A DNA stretch of 55,502 nt from Streptomyces sp. JJ66 (GCF_019303495.1 NZ_JAEVFI010000032.1:9616-65117), one strand, 5' to 3'; positions 7,639 through 16,181 are shown, numbered from the stretch's first letter. A program made the numbers and translations. The notes: generated by a model from the sequence alone, not told the origin.

Positions 7639-8436
7639 ATGATCACAACGGATTTCGTGCCCGGTTCACCCTCCTGGCTTGACTTGGGCGCGCCCGACAT
7701 CGCCGCCGCCAGCCGCTTCTACGGCGCGGTGTTCGACTGGGAAACGGAGACGTACGAGGACGCGGGTTACGCCATCTTCCGCAGCGGCGGCAAGGCCGCG
7801 GCGGCGGTGGGCAAGCTGGAGGAGGAAGGTGCGCGCTCGGCCTGGATGAGCTACTTCCACACCGACGACGCCGACGCCACGGCGCAGGCGGTGGAGCGGC
7901 TGGGCGGCACGGTGCGCGCGGCCCCGTTCGACGTGGACGGGGAGGGGCGGATGGCCCAGTTCTCCGACCCGCAGGGCGGCCAGTTCGCGGTGTGGCAGCC
8001 CGGGAAGACCGTGGGCCTGGGCATCGCGGACGAGCCGAACAGCCTGTGCTGGACGGAGCTCTACACCACGGACGCGGCGGACGCGCAGCGGTTCTACGGC
8101 GAGCTCTTCGGCTGGACGACGAGCGACATGCCGCTGCCCGGTGACGGGGGCACGTACGTGCTCGTCACGCCGGCGGGGCAGCCGGAGGAGCGCATGCACG
8201 GCGGCATCATGGAGATGCCCGCCGAGGCGCTGACGGCCACCGGCGGCCGCGCCTACTGGCACCCGGTGTTCGCGGTGGCCGACTGTGACGCGACGCTCGC
8301 CCGTATCACCGGCAACGGCGGGTCGGTGCAGATGGGCCCGGAGGACGCGGAGGGCGTCGGCCGCCTGGCCGTCTGTGTGGACCCCTTCGGCGCGGGCTTC
8401 GTCGTCCTGACCCCGGCCTCGCCGCCCGAGGCGTGA
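7639..8436 (+). CDS. VOC superfamily protein with two glyoxalase-like domains
   Basis: 265 aa. Two tandem VOC domains (about 8-118 and 135-262), each with the opening pattern S/E-L-x-T/P-D followed by FYG(E/A)LFGW (RFYGAVFDW and RFYGELFGW) and a closing DPxG beta strand. Such proteins include glyoxalase I, bleomycin-type resistance proteins and many uncharacterised hydroxylase-like proteins; the substrate cannot be named. A strong GGAGG lies before ATG 7639. It resembles the VOC gene at 24296-25081 in layout. Confidence 0.85.
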   Translation: MITTDFVPGSPSWLDLGAPDIAAASRFYGAVFDWETETYEDAGYAIFRSGGKAAAAVGKLEEEGARSAWMSYFHTDDADATAQAVERLGGTVRAAPFDVDGEGRMAQFSDPQGGQFAVWQPGKTVGLGIADEPNSLCWTELYTTDAADAQRFYGELFGWTTSDMPLPGDGGTYVLVTPAGQPEERMHGGIMEMPAEALTATGGRAYWHPVFAVADCDATLARITGNGGSVQMGPEDAEGVGRLAVCVDPFGAGFVVLTPASPPEA

Positions 8437-8634
8437 CGGACGGGCGCGGGGTGCGGCGGTCGGCGGCGCGCGGCTCCGGCTTGCCGGTGTGCAGGCGCGC
8501 CCCCGCTCGTTCGACCGTTCCAGCGTCCGGCGAAGGGGACGCGTGACGTGTCTTGGGGGTCCGCAGCGCTCGCGTGCCTCGCCGGTCTGTGGGGCCAGCT
8601 GAGCCGGGCAGGCCGCCGGAGGCGCGGGAGTGCC

Positions 8635-8931
8635 CTACCGGGGGTCGGCGGCGGCCATGGCGTCCAGGACGAGGTCGGCGGCGTCGTCGATGCGGTCGGC
8701 GGCCTCGGTGAGGGTGAGGGTGGCGGGGAAGCGCTTCATCTTCAGGCTGGTGCGCTCCTCGATGATCGACATCAGCTCGGTGAGGGAGAGGGAGTCCAGC
8801 TCCAGCTCCGCGAAGGTGGCGTCGGGGTGGAGGTTGCGGCGCGGGAGACCGAAGGTCTCCCTCAGCACGTCGGTCAGCAGGGTGAAGGCAACGGACGTGT
8901 CGGAGGCGGTGGACGCGGTGGAGATGGCCAT
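8635..8931 (-). CDS. Orphan acyl carrier protein
   Basis: 98 aa. The ELDSLSLTEL motif (about residues 45-54) carries the serine that would receive the 4'-phosphopantetheine arm, within a typical four-helix ACP pattern. ATG 8931 is chosen because GGGAGG lies 5 nt upstream; a longer frame has no ribosome site. It has no adjacent ketosynthase, acyltransferase or ligase, so it is an orphan carrier. Possible uses are fatty acid or polyketide assembly, or signalling or enzyme tethering. Upstream lies a 26-bp tandem repeat that may carry its operator. Confidence 0.85.
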   Translation of the reverse strand: MAISTASTASDTSVAFTLLTDVLRETFGLPRRNLHPDATFAELELDSLSLTELMSIIEERTSLKMKRFPATLTLTEAADRIDDAADLVLDAMAAADPR

Positions 8932-9278
8932 GGCTTCCTCCCGGTACGCGGACAGGCGGCACGCGGGCCGCACTCCCCGCCCACCATGGACCCGGACACA
9001 CCATCAGCCCGGCAGCGTCAACGCGACGGCCGCACGTTCTCACTCCTGCGGGTGAGTGGGGGAGGGGGCGCGGTGTGCCGCAGCGCGCGGTACGCCCCTG
9101 TGCCTGATACCACCCCCGCTCCCGTGTGCCTGGTACCACCCCCGCTCCCGGCCGCCCGCACCTCCGCCGCTCCGGCACCCCGCGCTCGGCGCACCGCGAG
9201 CAGGGTGGGTGTTTCGGCACCGCTTCCCACGGAGACCCGGCCCGTTGTCCACAGGCCGTGGAAAGCCCGGGAGGCGCG
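8932..9278. other. 347-bp divergent intergenic region
   Basis: No gene. It carries the tandem repeat at 9099-9150 and promoters for the ACP (minus) and the OsmC/Ohr gene (plus). Confidence 0.5.
9099..9150. repeat. Two tandem 26-bp copies with a TGGTACCA core
   Basis: Copies at 9099-9124 and 9125-9150 differ at one base (A/G). Each contains TGCCTGRTACCACCC, and the second has a perfect TGGTACCA palindrome. Position between two divergent genes suggests a duplicated operator or slippage product. Confidence 0.65.
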
Positions 9279-9704
9279 ATGACGACGACACCGACCGCAC
9301 CGGCGCGGACGCTGCACCGCACGTCCGCGCAGTCCGCGAGCCAGCCCGGACGGGTGTGGGTGGACGGCGGCGAGCAGACGCTGCCGGTGGCCGCGCCACC
9401 CGCACTCGGCGGTGCGGACGCCGACCCCGCGTGGCACCCGGAGCAGCTGTACGCGGCGGCGGTGGCGTCGTGCCTGCACCAGACGCTGGGCATCGTGGCC
9501 AGCGAGGTGCGCGGCGCCGACCTCACCGACAGCCGCGTCACCGCCGACGTCGCCCTCACCCACGATGGTTCGCTGCACTACGGCTTCACCACCCGGGTCA
9601 CGGTGGAGGTGCCGCGCGTGGACGCCGCCACCCGCCGCATGCTGCTCCGCGAAACCCTGCGCGTCTGCCCGATCGCGGACCAGGTGGAGCTAGCCGATGC
9701 CTGA
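9279..9704 (+). CDS. OsmC/Ohr-family peroxide-resistance protein
   Basis: 141 aa, the usual size for Ohr. Two conserved cysteines in the expected contexts: AAAVASCLHQTLG (about residue 66) and RVCPIADQVE (about 129). In the family they form the redox pair reducing organic hydroperoxides with lipoylated or thiol partners. ATG 9279 is preceded by GGGAGG. No OhrR regulator is adjacent. It might instead be a general OsmC protein; the double-Cys pattern favours Ohr-like activity. Confidence 0.85.
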   Translation: MTTTPTAPARTLHRTSAQSASQPGRVWVDGGEQTLPVAAPPALGGADADPAWHPEQLYAAAVASCLHQTLGIVASEVRGADLTDSRVTADVALTHDGSLHYGFTTRVTVEVPRVDAATRRMLLRETLRVCPIADQVELADA

Positions 9705-9774
9705 CGCCTGACGCCCGTCCGTAACGGTGTGACGACCGCCGTCCGCCCTCGGCCTGATCCGGTTGTGCGCGGGG

Positions 9775-10182
9775 TCAGGGCATTGCCGCCAGCAGTTCGC
9801 GGCAGGCGGTGGCGCAGCGGCGGCAGGCTCGCGCGCAGACCTGGCAGTGGTGGTGCCCGGTGTGCAGGTCGCACTCGTCGGCGCAGGCCGCGCACACGGT
9901 GGCGCAGGCTTCCAGCAGGGCGCGGGTGACGTGGGCGTCGTAGCCGGTGTGCCGGGACAGGACGCGGCCGGTGGCGTCACAGACGTCGGCGCAGTCGAGG
10001 TTGGTCCGGATGCACTTGCGCAGCTCGGTCACCTCGTCCTCGCACAGACAGGCGTCCGCGCAGGCCGTGCAGACCTCCACGGACGCGAAGCACTCCTCGA
10101 TGCAGCGTGCCAGCGCCACGCGGTCCACGCGGCCCAGACGCGCCGGGTAGGTCTCCAGCATGTCCAGTGCCGGGGTGACCAT
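9775..10182 (-). CDS. Four-helix-bundle copper storage protein (Csp/DUF326 type)
   Basis: 135 aa with 18 cysteines spread along helices in CxxxC, CxxC and CxxxxxxC patterns (for example CTACADACLC and CQVCARACRRC), plus HHH near the end. Csp proteins bind many Cu(I) ions inside a four-helix bundle; with no signal peptide this would be the cytosolic Csp3-type. ATG 10182 has GGAGG nine bases upstream. It is convergent with the Ohr-like gene. Upstream 10248-10257 is a CCCCCGGGGG palindrome that could be a CsoR-type site, but that is weak. Confidence 0.85.
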   Translation of the reverse strand: MVTPALDMLETYPARLGRVDRVALARCIEECFASVEVCTACADACLCEDEVTELRKCIRTNLDCADVCDATGRVLSRHTGYDAHVTRALLEACATVCAACADECDLHTGHHHCQVCARACRRCATACRELLAAMP

Positions 10183-10699
10183 GATGTGTCGCCTCCGTTC
10201 GCGCCTCCCGGTGGCCGGGGGCCGGTCGCGGCCCGCAACGGGGCGGCCCCCCGGGGGAGCTACGCCCCGGCGGGTAACACGCGCGCGGTGGGGGCAAACC
10301 TGATTGTACGGAGTTACGGCGCCCGGGGTGCTGGCCACCGCTCCGGGCGGCGGGCGCGACGCTGGGCAGGCCGGTGGCCTCGCGGTCTAGCGGCGGCGGT
10401 TCCGGCAGGGGCGTCACCGGGCCGTCGGCGCGTCGGTCTGGTCGGTCTGGTCGGTCTGGTGGCTCTGGTGCTGCCGCACCGCCAGCGTGATCCGCTCCGG
10501 CTGGGGTGGGTGGGGGAGGGGTCTCAGGTCCCGGGCGTCACCCGGTTGGGTGGCCGTCTCTTCCAGGCTGACGGCGGGTCCTGCGCTGTTAGAGTAGCCG
10601 GGCGCTTTGTCCCCACGAGTTGTGCAGCTAGCTCGCGGAGAGTCCCGGGGCGGCCACTGGCCGTCGCGGGACTCGCTGTACGTCAGGTGAGGGAGATCT
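10183..10699. other. 517-bp intergenic region with short tandem repeat
   Basis: No convincing gene. It has the CCCCCGGGGG palindrome at 10248-10257 near the copper storage gene, and a 9-bp tandem repeat at 10432-10467. A possible TAGAGT -10 box lies near 10590. Confidence 0.45.
10432..10467. repeat. 9-bp tandem repeat GTCGGTCTG, three copies plus one variant
   Basis: Exact copies at 10432-10440, 10441-10449 and 10450-10458, then GTGGCTCTG. It lies in noncoding DNA. Simple slippage product. Confidence 0.8.
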
Positions 10700-11014
10700 G
10701 TGAGCAGCGAAACCGTCGGACGGTTCGGGCACCGGCTGGCCGACGACACGTGGCACTGGCCGGAGGGTACGTACGGCCGCTGCGGCTACGCGTCCGGGGA
10801 CCGTGCCCCGAGCGCCGAACTGCTCCCGGTGCGTTTCCCCGCCACCGGCCGCGAACGCCTCCTCGACGCCCTCGCCGCCGCCCTGCGAGACGGGGGGAGC
10901 CCGCGTTCAAGCCGCACGAGATCATCAGGCCCGCGAGCACGCGCACCCTCTACACCCGGGTGGAGCGCCCCACCCGCCGGGCGAGCCGCCGAAGCCGCGG
11001 GGCTAGCCGAATGA
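10700..11014 (+). CDS. Hypothetical protein, probably frameshifted
   Basis: GTG 10700 with GGGAG just upstream. Codon third positions are strongly G/C up to about 10890 (reading ...GHRLADDTWHWPEGTYG...). After the G6 run at 10891-10896 the high-GC3 signal moves to the -1 frame, reading EPAFKPHEIIRPASTRTLY and onward to about 11010. Adding one G would join both halves into DGGEPAFKPHEIIRP. Either a real frameshift, a phase-variable G-tract, or a sequencing error. Not recognised as a family. The end in the shifted frame is unclear. It lies 75 bp upstream of the STAS gene in the same direction. Confidence 0.45.
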   Translation: MSSETVGRFGHRLADDTWHWPEGTYGRCGYASGDRAPSAELLPVRFPATGRERLLDALAAALRDGGSPRSSRTRSSGPRARAPSTPGWSAPPAGRAAEAAGLAE

Positions 11015-11089
11015 GCCCGGTTCCCGTTGCCGCTGTGATCCTGTCCCCCCGACCTTCCGTCGCGCCGACAGAACGGAGATCATCACTCC

Positions 11090-11443
11090 ATGTCTTCCCT
11101 GCACGAGAGTTCCCCGGCCCCCGGCCCGGTCGTCGCCGAGCAGTACGCCCGCGACGGGGCCCACGTCATCGTCGTCCGAGGTGAGCTGGACCTGGACGCT
11201 GCTCCGGCGCTCGCCCAGGCCATCGAGGACGCCCGCCGAGGTGGCGCCACGCGCGTGGTCGCCGACTTCACCGATGTCGCCTTCTGTGACTCCACCGGCT
11301 TGAACACCCTGCTCCAGGCGCACCTCGGCGGTGACCTGCGGCTGGCCGCGCCGGGTGCGTCCGTGCTGCGGCTGTTGCAGGTCACCGGGGCCGACAGCGT
11401 GCTGCGCGTGTACCCGGCGGTCGCCGAGGCGGTAGGGGACTGA
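11090..11443 (+). CDS. STAS-domain anti-sigma factor antagonist
   Basis: 117 aa, single STAS domain. Residues about 20-105 have the VVRGELDLDAAPALAQ opening and the FCDSTGLNTLL motif, in which the serine (about residue 66) is the site phosphorylated by RsbW/SpoIIAB-type anti-sigma kinases. Unphosphorylated protein would bind the anti-sigma factor and free a SigB/SigF-type sigma. It is convergent with exactly such a sigma gene, and two HATPase genes in this window (16171-16620 and 28329-28844) are candidate partners. GGAGATC lies upstream of ATG 11090. Confidence 0.9.
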   Translation: MSSLHESSPAPGPVVAEQYARDGAHVIVVRGELDLDAAPALAQAIEDARRGGATRVVADFTDVAFCDSTGLNTLLQAHLGGDLRLAAPGASVLRLLQVTGADSVLRVYPAVAEAVGD

Positions 11444-11483
11444 CCGCACCGCGCCCCAGCGGCCCCGGGCAAGGGGAAGCCGG

Positions 11484-11534
11484 GACGCGTGGAGGCGGCG
11501 CGGAACGCCAGGTTCCGCGCCGCCTCCACGCGTC
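11484..11534. terminator. Bidirectional terminator, perfect 23-bp stem
   Basis: 11484-11506 pairs with 11512-11534 around a GCCAG loop. It lies between the convergent STAS and sigma factor genes. No U-tract is needed in such GC-rich Streptomyces hairpins. Confidence 0.9.
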
Positions 11535-11561
11535 TGGTACCGGATCGTGCCCGGTGATACG

Positions 11562-12482
11562 TCACCTGTCCGTGAGCAGTCCCGCGCGCAGCTTGCCCAG
11601 GGTGCGGGACAGCAGGCGGGAGATGTGCATCTGGGACAGGCCCAGCTCGGCACCGATCTGCGCCTGCGTCATCTCCTGGCCGAACCGCATCTGGAGGATG
11701 TGCCGCTCGCGCTCGTCCAGCCCGGCGAGCAGCGGCTGGAGCGCCTGGAAGTTCTCGACCCCCTCCAGCGCCGGGTCCTCCTCGCCGATGCGGTCGGCGA
11801 CGCTCGGGCCGCTGTTGCTCTCGGCGCCCTCGTCCACCTGGGCGTCCAGCGACCCGGCCGTGTAGCCGTTGCTGGCGATGACGCCCTCGATCACCTCGTC
11901 CTCGCTGAGGTTGAGCCGCTCGGCCAGCTCGCGCGTGGTGGGGCCGCGGCCCAGGCGCTGGGACATCTCGTCGGTGGCCTTCGCCAGGTCGATCCGCAGC
12001 TCCTGAAGGCGGCGCGGCACTCGCACCGACCAGCTGGTGTCGCGGAAGAACCGCTTGATCTCGCCCATGATGTAGGGCACGGCGAAGGTGGTGAACTCCA
12101 CCTCCCGCTCTGGGTCGAACCGGTCGATGGCCTTGATCAGGCCGATCGTGCCGACCTGGACCATGTCCTCCATCTCGCCCGCCCGGTTGCGGAACCGGCG
12201 CGTCGCGTAGCGCACGAGGGAGAGGTTGATCTCGATCAGCGTATTGCGGGCGTACTGGTATTCGTGGGTGCCTTCGTCCAGGTCGCGCAGCCGCTGGATG
12301 AACAGGCGGGTGAGTTCGCGGGCGTCCTGCGGGGCGACGGCCTGGGCTTCCTCCACGCTCGGCAGCGCCGCGGCCGTGGCGGCGTCGGTCGCGCGCGTGC
12401 CAAGGGGCGCGCTGCCGGTCTCACGGTCCGCCGCCGTGTCGGGTGCCGCGTCAGTCGTCTCGGTCGTCACCGTCGTGCTCAC
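11562..12482 (-). CDS. SigB/SigF-family RNA polymerase sigma factor
   Basis: 306 aa. A poorly conserved Ala/Thr-rich N-terminus is followed by region 2 (NLSLVRYATRRFRNR...DMVQVGTIGLIKAIDRFDP, about 85-135), region 3 (about 150-230) and region 4 with helix-turn-helix MTQAQIGAELGLSQMHISR (about 270-288). This is the Streptomyces stress/development sigma group controlled by partner switching. It is convergent with a STAS antagonist but no anti-sigma gene is adjacent. The GTG start at 12482 has GGAGGG upstream. Confidence 0.92.
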   Translation of the reverse strand: MSTTVTTETTDAAPDTAADRETGSAPLGTRATDAATAAALPSVEEAQAVAPQDARELTRLFIQRLRDLDEGTHEYQYARNTLIEINLSLVRYATRRFRNRAGEMEDMVQVGTIGLIKAIDRFDPEREVEFTTFAVPYIMGEIKRFFRDTSWSVRVPRRLQELRIDLAKATDEMSQRLGRGPTTRELAERLNLSEDEVIEGVIASNGYTAGSLDAQVDEGAESNSGPSVADRIGEEDPALEGVENFQALQPLLAGLDERERHILQMRFGQEMTQAQIGAELGLSQMHISRLLSRTLGKLRAGLLTDR

Positions 12483-12684
12483 GATTCCCTCCCGGGGTTC
12501 CAGCCATAGACAGCAGCTCGTCTACCCCGCTTGAGGCAGAGCATGTCCGCCTGCTGTGAAATCGCGTTTCGGAGCGCCGCTTTGGTGCGACCGCCCTGGT
12601 CCGACGCCGCGCCCCAAACCCGGCACGGGTGCGCCGCGCACCGCACCAGCGCGGACGCCGGTGCGCCGCGCCGCCGGGAACACC

Positions 12685-12715
12685 TTGACCTGAAGTTCGG
12701 TTGAAGTCTTAGCGT
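12685..12715 (+). promoter_or_regulatory. MerR-type promoter upstream of the ABC exporter
   Basis: TTGACC (12685-12690), 19-nt spacer, TAGCGT (12710-12715). The spacer contains the dyad-like TGAAGTTCGGTTGAAGT. Spacing and dyad match MerR-activated promoters. No MerR gene is adjacent; the nearest is 6 kb away at 6043. Confidence 0.7.
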
Positions 12716-12747
12716 CGGTCCTACCTGACCACACGGGAGGCACGGAC

Positions 12748-14613
12748 ATGTCGATGCAGATGGCCGCGTGGAACGCGCTGTACAACGCCCGCCACGCCAC
12801 CGAGGACCAGCGGCCGTTCTCCCGCGCGACCCTGCGCCGCATCGGGGCGTTCGCCCGCCCGCACCGCCGGCTGATCGGCCTGTTCCTCCTCTTCAGCACC
12901 GCCGCCGCCGTCTTCGCCGTCGCCACCCCGCTGCTGGCCGGGCGCGTGGTGAACGTCATCGAGACCGGCGAGGACCGCGCGGCCGTCGTACGGCTCGCCG
13001 CGCTCATCGCCGTCATCGCGCTCGCCGAGGCGGGCCTGGGGCTGCTGACCCGGTGGCTGTCGGCGCGCATCGGGGAAGGGCTCATCCTCGACCTGCGCAG
13101 CGCCGTGTACGACCACGTGCAGCGCATGCCCATCGCCTTCTTCACCCGCACCCGCACCGGCGCGCTCGTCAGCCGTCTCAACAACGACGTCATCGGCGCG
13201 CAGCGGGCGTTCAGCGACACCCTCTCCGGGCTGGTGTCCAACCTGGTGACGCTGCTGCTCACGCTCGTGGTGATGCTCCAGCTCTCCTGGCAGATCACCC
13301 TGGTCACCCTCGCCCTGCTGCCGCTGTTCGTGCTGCCCGCCCGGCGCATGGGCGCCCGGCTGGCCCGGCTGTCCCGGGAGGCCGCCAACCACAACTCGGT
13401 GATGAGCACCCAGATGACCGAGCGGTTCTCCGCACCCGGCGCCACGCTGGTCAAGCTGTTCGGGCGACCCGAGGAGGAGTCCGCGGAGTTCGTGCGCCGC
13501 GCCGGGCACGTCCGCGACATCGGTGTGCGCATCGCGATGCTCCAGATGACGTTCGTCACCGCGCTGACCCTGGTCTCCGCGCTCGCGCTCGCCGCCGTCT
13601 ACGGCCTCGGGGGCTGGCTAGCCATCGGCGGCGGCCTCGCCACCGGCACCGTCGTCTCCCTGGCGCTGCTGCTCACCCGCCTGTACGCGCCGCTGACCGC
13701 GCTGGCCGGGGCGCGGGTGGAGGTCATGTCCGCCCTCGTCAGCTTCCAGCGCGTCTTCGAGGTGCTGGACCTCAAGCCGCTGATCGCCGAGAAGCCGGAC
13801 GCCGTACCGGCACCGGACGGCCCCGCCGCCCTGGAGTTCGACGCCGTCGCCTTCGGCTACCCGGCCGCTGACCAGGTCTCACTCGCCTCGCTGGAGGAAG
13901 TCGCCACGCTGGACACGCGCGGCGGCGAGCAGGTGTTGCACGACATCTCCTTCCGCGCCGAACCCGGTCAGCTCATCGCGCTGGTCGGCTCCTCCGGCGC
14001 GGGCAAGTCCACCATCGCCCAGCTCGCCGCACGGCTGTACGACATCGACTCCGGCGCCGTACGCGTCGGCGGCATCGACGTCCGCGACCTGACCGCGTCC
14101 TCGCTGCGGCACGCGGTCGGCATGGTCACCCAGGACGGACACCTCTTCCACGACACCATCCGCGCCAACCTCCTCCTGCCCCGCCCCGACACCAGCGAGC
14201 AGGAGCTGTGGGAGGCCCTGCGCCGCGCCCGCCTCGACGGGCTCGTCGCCTCGCTGCCCGCCGGACTGGACACCGTCGTCGGCGAGCGCGGCTACCGCCT
14301 CTCCGGCGGCGAACGGCAGCGGCTGACCATCGCCCGGCTGCTGCTCGCCCAGCCCGGCGTCGTCATCCTCGACGAGGCGACCGCTCACCTGGACTCCACC
14401 TCCGAGGCGGCCGTGCAGGAAGCCCTCGCCGAAGCCCTCACCGGCCGCACCGCGCTCGTCATCGCCCACCGGCTCTCCACCATCCGTCAGGCCGACCAGA
14501 TCCTCGTCCTGGAAGCGGGCCGCATCGTGGAACGCGGCACCCACGACACCCTGCTGTCCCGTGGCGGCCGGTACGCCGAACTCCACCGCACCCAGTTCGC
14601 CCCCGCCAGCTGA
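12748..14613 (+). CDS. ABC transporter, fused permease and ATPase (exporter type)
   Basis: 621 aa, a half-transporter that should dimerise. The TM domain (about 35-330) has six helices and an ABC exporter coupling region. The nucleotide-binding domain has Walker A GSSGAGKST (about 412-420), signature LSGGERQR (about 518), Walker B VVILDEATAHLDS (about 537) and the switch histidine in IAHRLSTI. The substrate is not predictable; multidrug export is common for the family. The promoter has MerR spacing, so expression is probably induced by a ligand through a MerR protein encoded elsewhere. GGAGG lies before ATG 12748. Confidence 0.93.
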   Translation: MSMQMAAWNALYNARHATEDQRPFSRATLRRIGAFARPHRRLIGLFLLFSTAAAVFAVATPLLAGRVVNVIETGEDRAAVVRLAALIAVIALAEAGLGLLTRWLSARIGEGLILDLRSAVYDHVQRMPIAFFTRTRTGALVSRLNNDVIGAQRAFSDTLSGLVSNLVTLLLTLVVMLQLSWQITLVTLALLPLFVLPARRMGARLARLSREAANHNSVMSTQMTERFSAPGATLVKLFGRPEEESAEFVRRAGHVRDIGVRIAMLQMTFVTALTLVSALALAAVYGLGGWLAIGGGLATGTVVSLALLLTRLYAPLTALAGARVEVMSALVSFQRVFEVLDLKPLIAEKPDAVPAPDGPAALEFDAVAFGYPAADQVSLASLEEVATLDTRGGEQVLHDISFRAEPGQLIALVGSSGAGKSTIAQLAARLYDIDSGAVRVGGIDVRDLTASSLRHAVGMVTQDGHLFHDTIRANLLLPRPDTSEQELWEALRRARLDGLVASLPAGLDTVVGERGYRLSGGERQRLTIARLLLAQPGVVILDEATAHLDSTSEAAVQEALAEALTGRTALVIAHRLSTIRQADQILVLEAGRIVERGTHDTLLSRGGRYAELHRTQFAPAS

Positions 14614-14858
14614 CGGTCCCAGCCCGCCGCACCGGGCGGGTCTGCGGCACGTGGACGACGTGCCGGGCGCGCCGGAGCACCCGCGTCACGCCGGAGCCGG
14701 AGCACCGTGCGTAACCGTGCCGCGCGTGCCCGGCGCGGCGCGGTAACCCGCGCGTCCCCGCCGGTCGTCCGGTCGGCGGCGCTCAAGGGGCGAGCCAGCT
14801 GACGGCGGCTCAGGATGAGGCACATGGCCACTACCATCGCCGCCCCGGGAGAAGCGCC

Positions 14859-15902
14859 GTGAACTTCAGCTACGAGAACCTGCGCCGCTGCACCGTCGCC
14901 GTCGATCTGGGCGCGGACCGGACGCGGGTGTACCTCAAGCAAGCGGGCATCGTCGTGGACGAGCCGTCCGTCGTCGCGGTGAACACCCGCTCCGGCGCGC
15001 TCATCGCCGTCGGCGCCCCGGCCGAGCGCATGACCGGGCGCACGCCGCCGTTTATCAAGGTGGTGCGGCCCGTCGCGGACGGCACGGTCAACGACGTACA
15101 GATGGCGCAGCGCATGGTGCGGGCCCTGGTGGGGGAGAAGGTGCGCCGCGCCTGGCGGTACCGGCCGCTGGTGCGCGCCGCGGTGTGTGTGCCGCACGAA
15201 GCCGACCCGCTGGGGCAGCGCGCCGCCGCGCAGACCCTCGCCGGGCTCGGCTGCCGCCGGGTGGAGCTGGTGGACGGCCTGGTCGCGGCGGCCGTCGGCT
15301 GCGGGCTGCCGGTCGAACAGCCCGAGGCGACGATGATCGTCCTGTTCGGCGCGCAGACGACCCAGGTGGCCGTGCTCTCCCTGGGCTCGATCGTCGCCGC
15401 CACCTGCGTCCCCGTCGGCGGCGAGACACTCGACCTCGCCATCGGCCGCCACGTGCGCAACCGCTACCGCCTGACCCTGCCGGGCGAGGCCGTGCGCGCG
15501 CTGCACCAGCAGACCACCGACGAGTCCGGACGCTTCCCCGCCGAACCCGGCGCCATCCTCGTCCACGGCCGCGACATGGCCACCGGACTGGCCCGCACGG
15601 TGCAGATGGACGCCCACGAGGTCCACGCCGCCGTGCACGGCCCGATCATGACCGTGCTCGACGCGATCCGCGGCGTCCTGCACCGCTGCGCCCCCGACCT
15701 CGTCGCCGACCTGGTAGACCACGGCATCATGCTCGCGGGCAGCAGCGCCCTGCTCCCCGGCCTGGACGAACGCCTGCGCCAGGCGACGTCGATGACGGTC
15801 CGCGTCGCCGACGCCCCGGCGTCGAGCGCGGTCAAGGGTGTCGCCGCCATGATCGAAGGCCGCGTCCGCCCCCTGCAACTCCACGTGGACGTCGCCCCGT
15901 AG
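14859..15902 (+). CDS. MreB/Mbl-like actin-fold protein with altered nucleotide motif
   Basis: 347 aa, the length of MreB. The phosphate-1 region AVDLGADRTRVYLK (about 8-21) and the adenosine motif LAGSSALLPGLDERL (about 290-304) are recognisable. The phosphate-2 motif, DIGGGTTE-like in MreB, reads VLFGAQTTQVAVLSLG, losing the acidic residue and Gly-Gly. ATP hydrolysis is therefore doubtful. There are no mreC/mreD or pbp2/rodA genes nearby. It resembles the divergent second MreB-like proteins (Mbl) of Streptomyces that assist sporulation-wall growth. GTG start with GGGAGAAG upstream. Confidence 0.85.
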   Translation: MNFSYENLRRCTVAVDLGADRTRVYLKQAGIVVDEPSVVAVNTRSGALIAVGAPAERMTGRTPPFIKVVRPVADGTVNDVQMAQRMVRALVGEKVRRAWRYRPLVRAAVCVPHEADPLGQRAAAQTLAGLGCRRVELVDGLVAAAVGCGLPVEQPEATMIVLFGAQTTQVAVLSLGSIVAATCVPVGGETLDLAIGRHVRNRYRLTLPGEAVRALHQQTTDESGRFPAEPGAILVHGRDMATGLARTVQMDAHEVHAAVHGPIMTVLDAIRGVLHRCAPDLVADLVDHGIMLAGSSALLPGLDERLRQATSMTVRVADAPASSAVKGVAAMIEGRVRPLQLHVDVAP

Positions 15903-15950
15903 ACGCGGCGTGCAGCGAGCGGTGCCGTCCAGCGTGAGGGAGCGCTGCTG

Positions 15951-16181
15951 TCAGAGGGCGTCGAGCAGCAGGAGAAGGCTGAGCAGGCGTATCAGCAGAA
16001 CCGCTGTGATGAGCGCGGCTCCAATGCGCCATCCGGGCAACCGCCTTCCCCGGGTACGGGAATCCGGCACCGGCCCCGTCGTGTCGGTCAAGAGGTCCGG
16101 GCGCACGACACGGCAATCCGGGCGGTCCGGCAACGGCCGGGTGGTCCGTGGTGCTCCCCACCAGCACGGGTCACGGCTCAT
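15951..16181 (-). CDS. Small single-TM membrane protein coupled to HATPase gene
   Basis: 76 aa. The reading frame begins with ATG 16181 inside the end of the HATPase gene (sequence overlap ATGAGCCGTGA) and ends in a strongly hydrophobic helix of about 25 residues rich in Leu and Ile at the C-terminus, so it would be tail-anchored. Third positions are mostly G/C. No family is recognised. The coupling suggests it could anchor or modulate the HATPase, but that is inference. Confidence 0.5.
   Translation of the reverse strand: MSRDPCWWGAPRTTRPLPDRPDCRVVRPDLLTDTTGPVPDSRTRGRRLPGWRIGAALITAVLLIRLLSLLLLLDAL

Noticed and set aside
9099..9150. CRISPR repeat pair
   Set aside because: Two adjacent copies without spacer and no cas genes.
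10414..10749. Minus-strand frame ending in HQTDQTDQTD-like repeats
   Set aside because: Made by the 9-bp repeat; no ribosome site and weak third-position bias.
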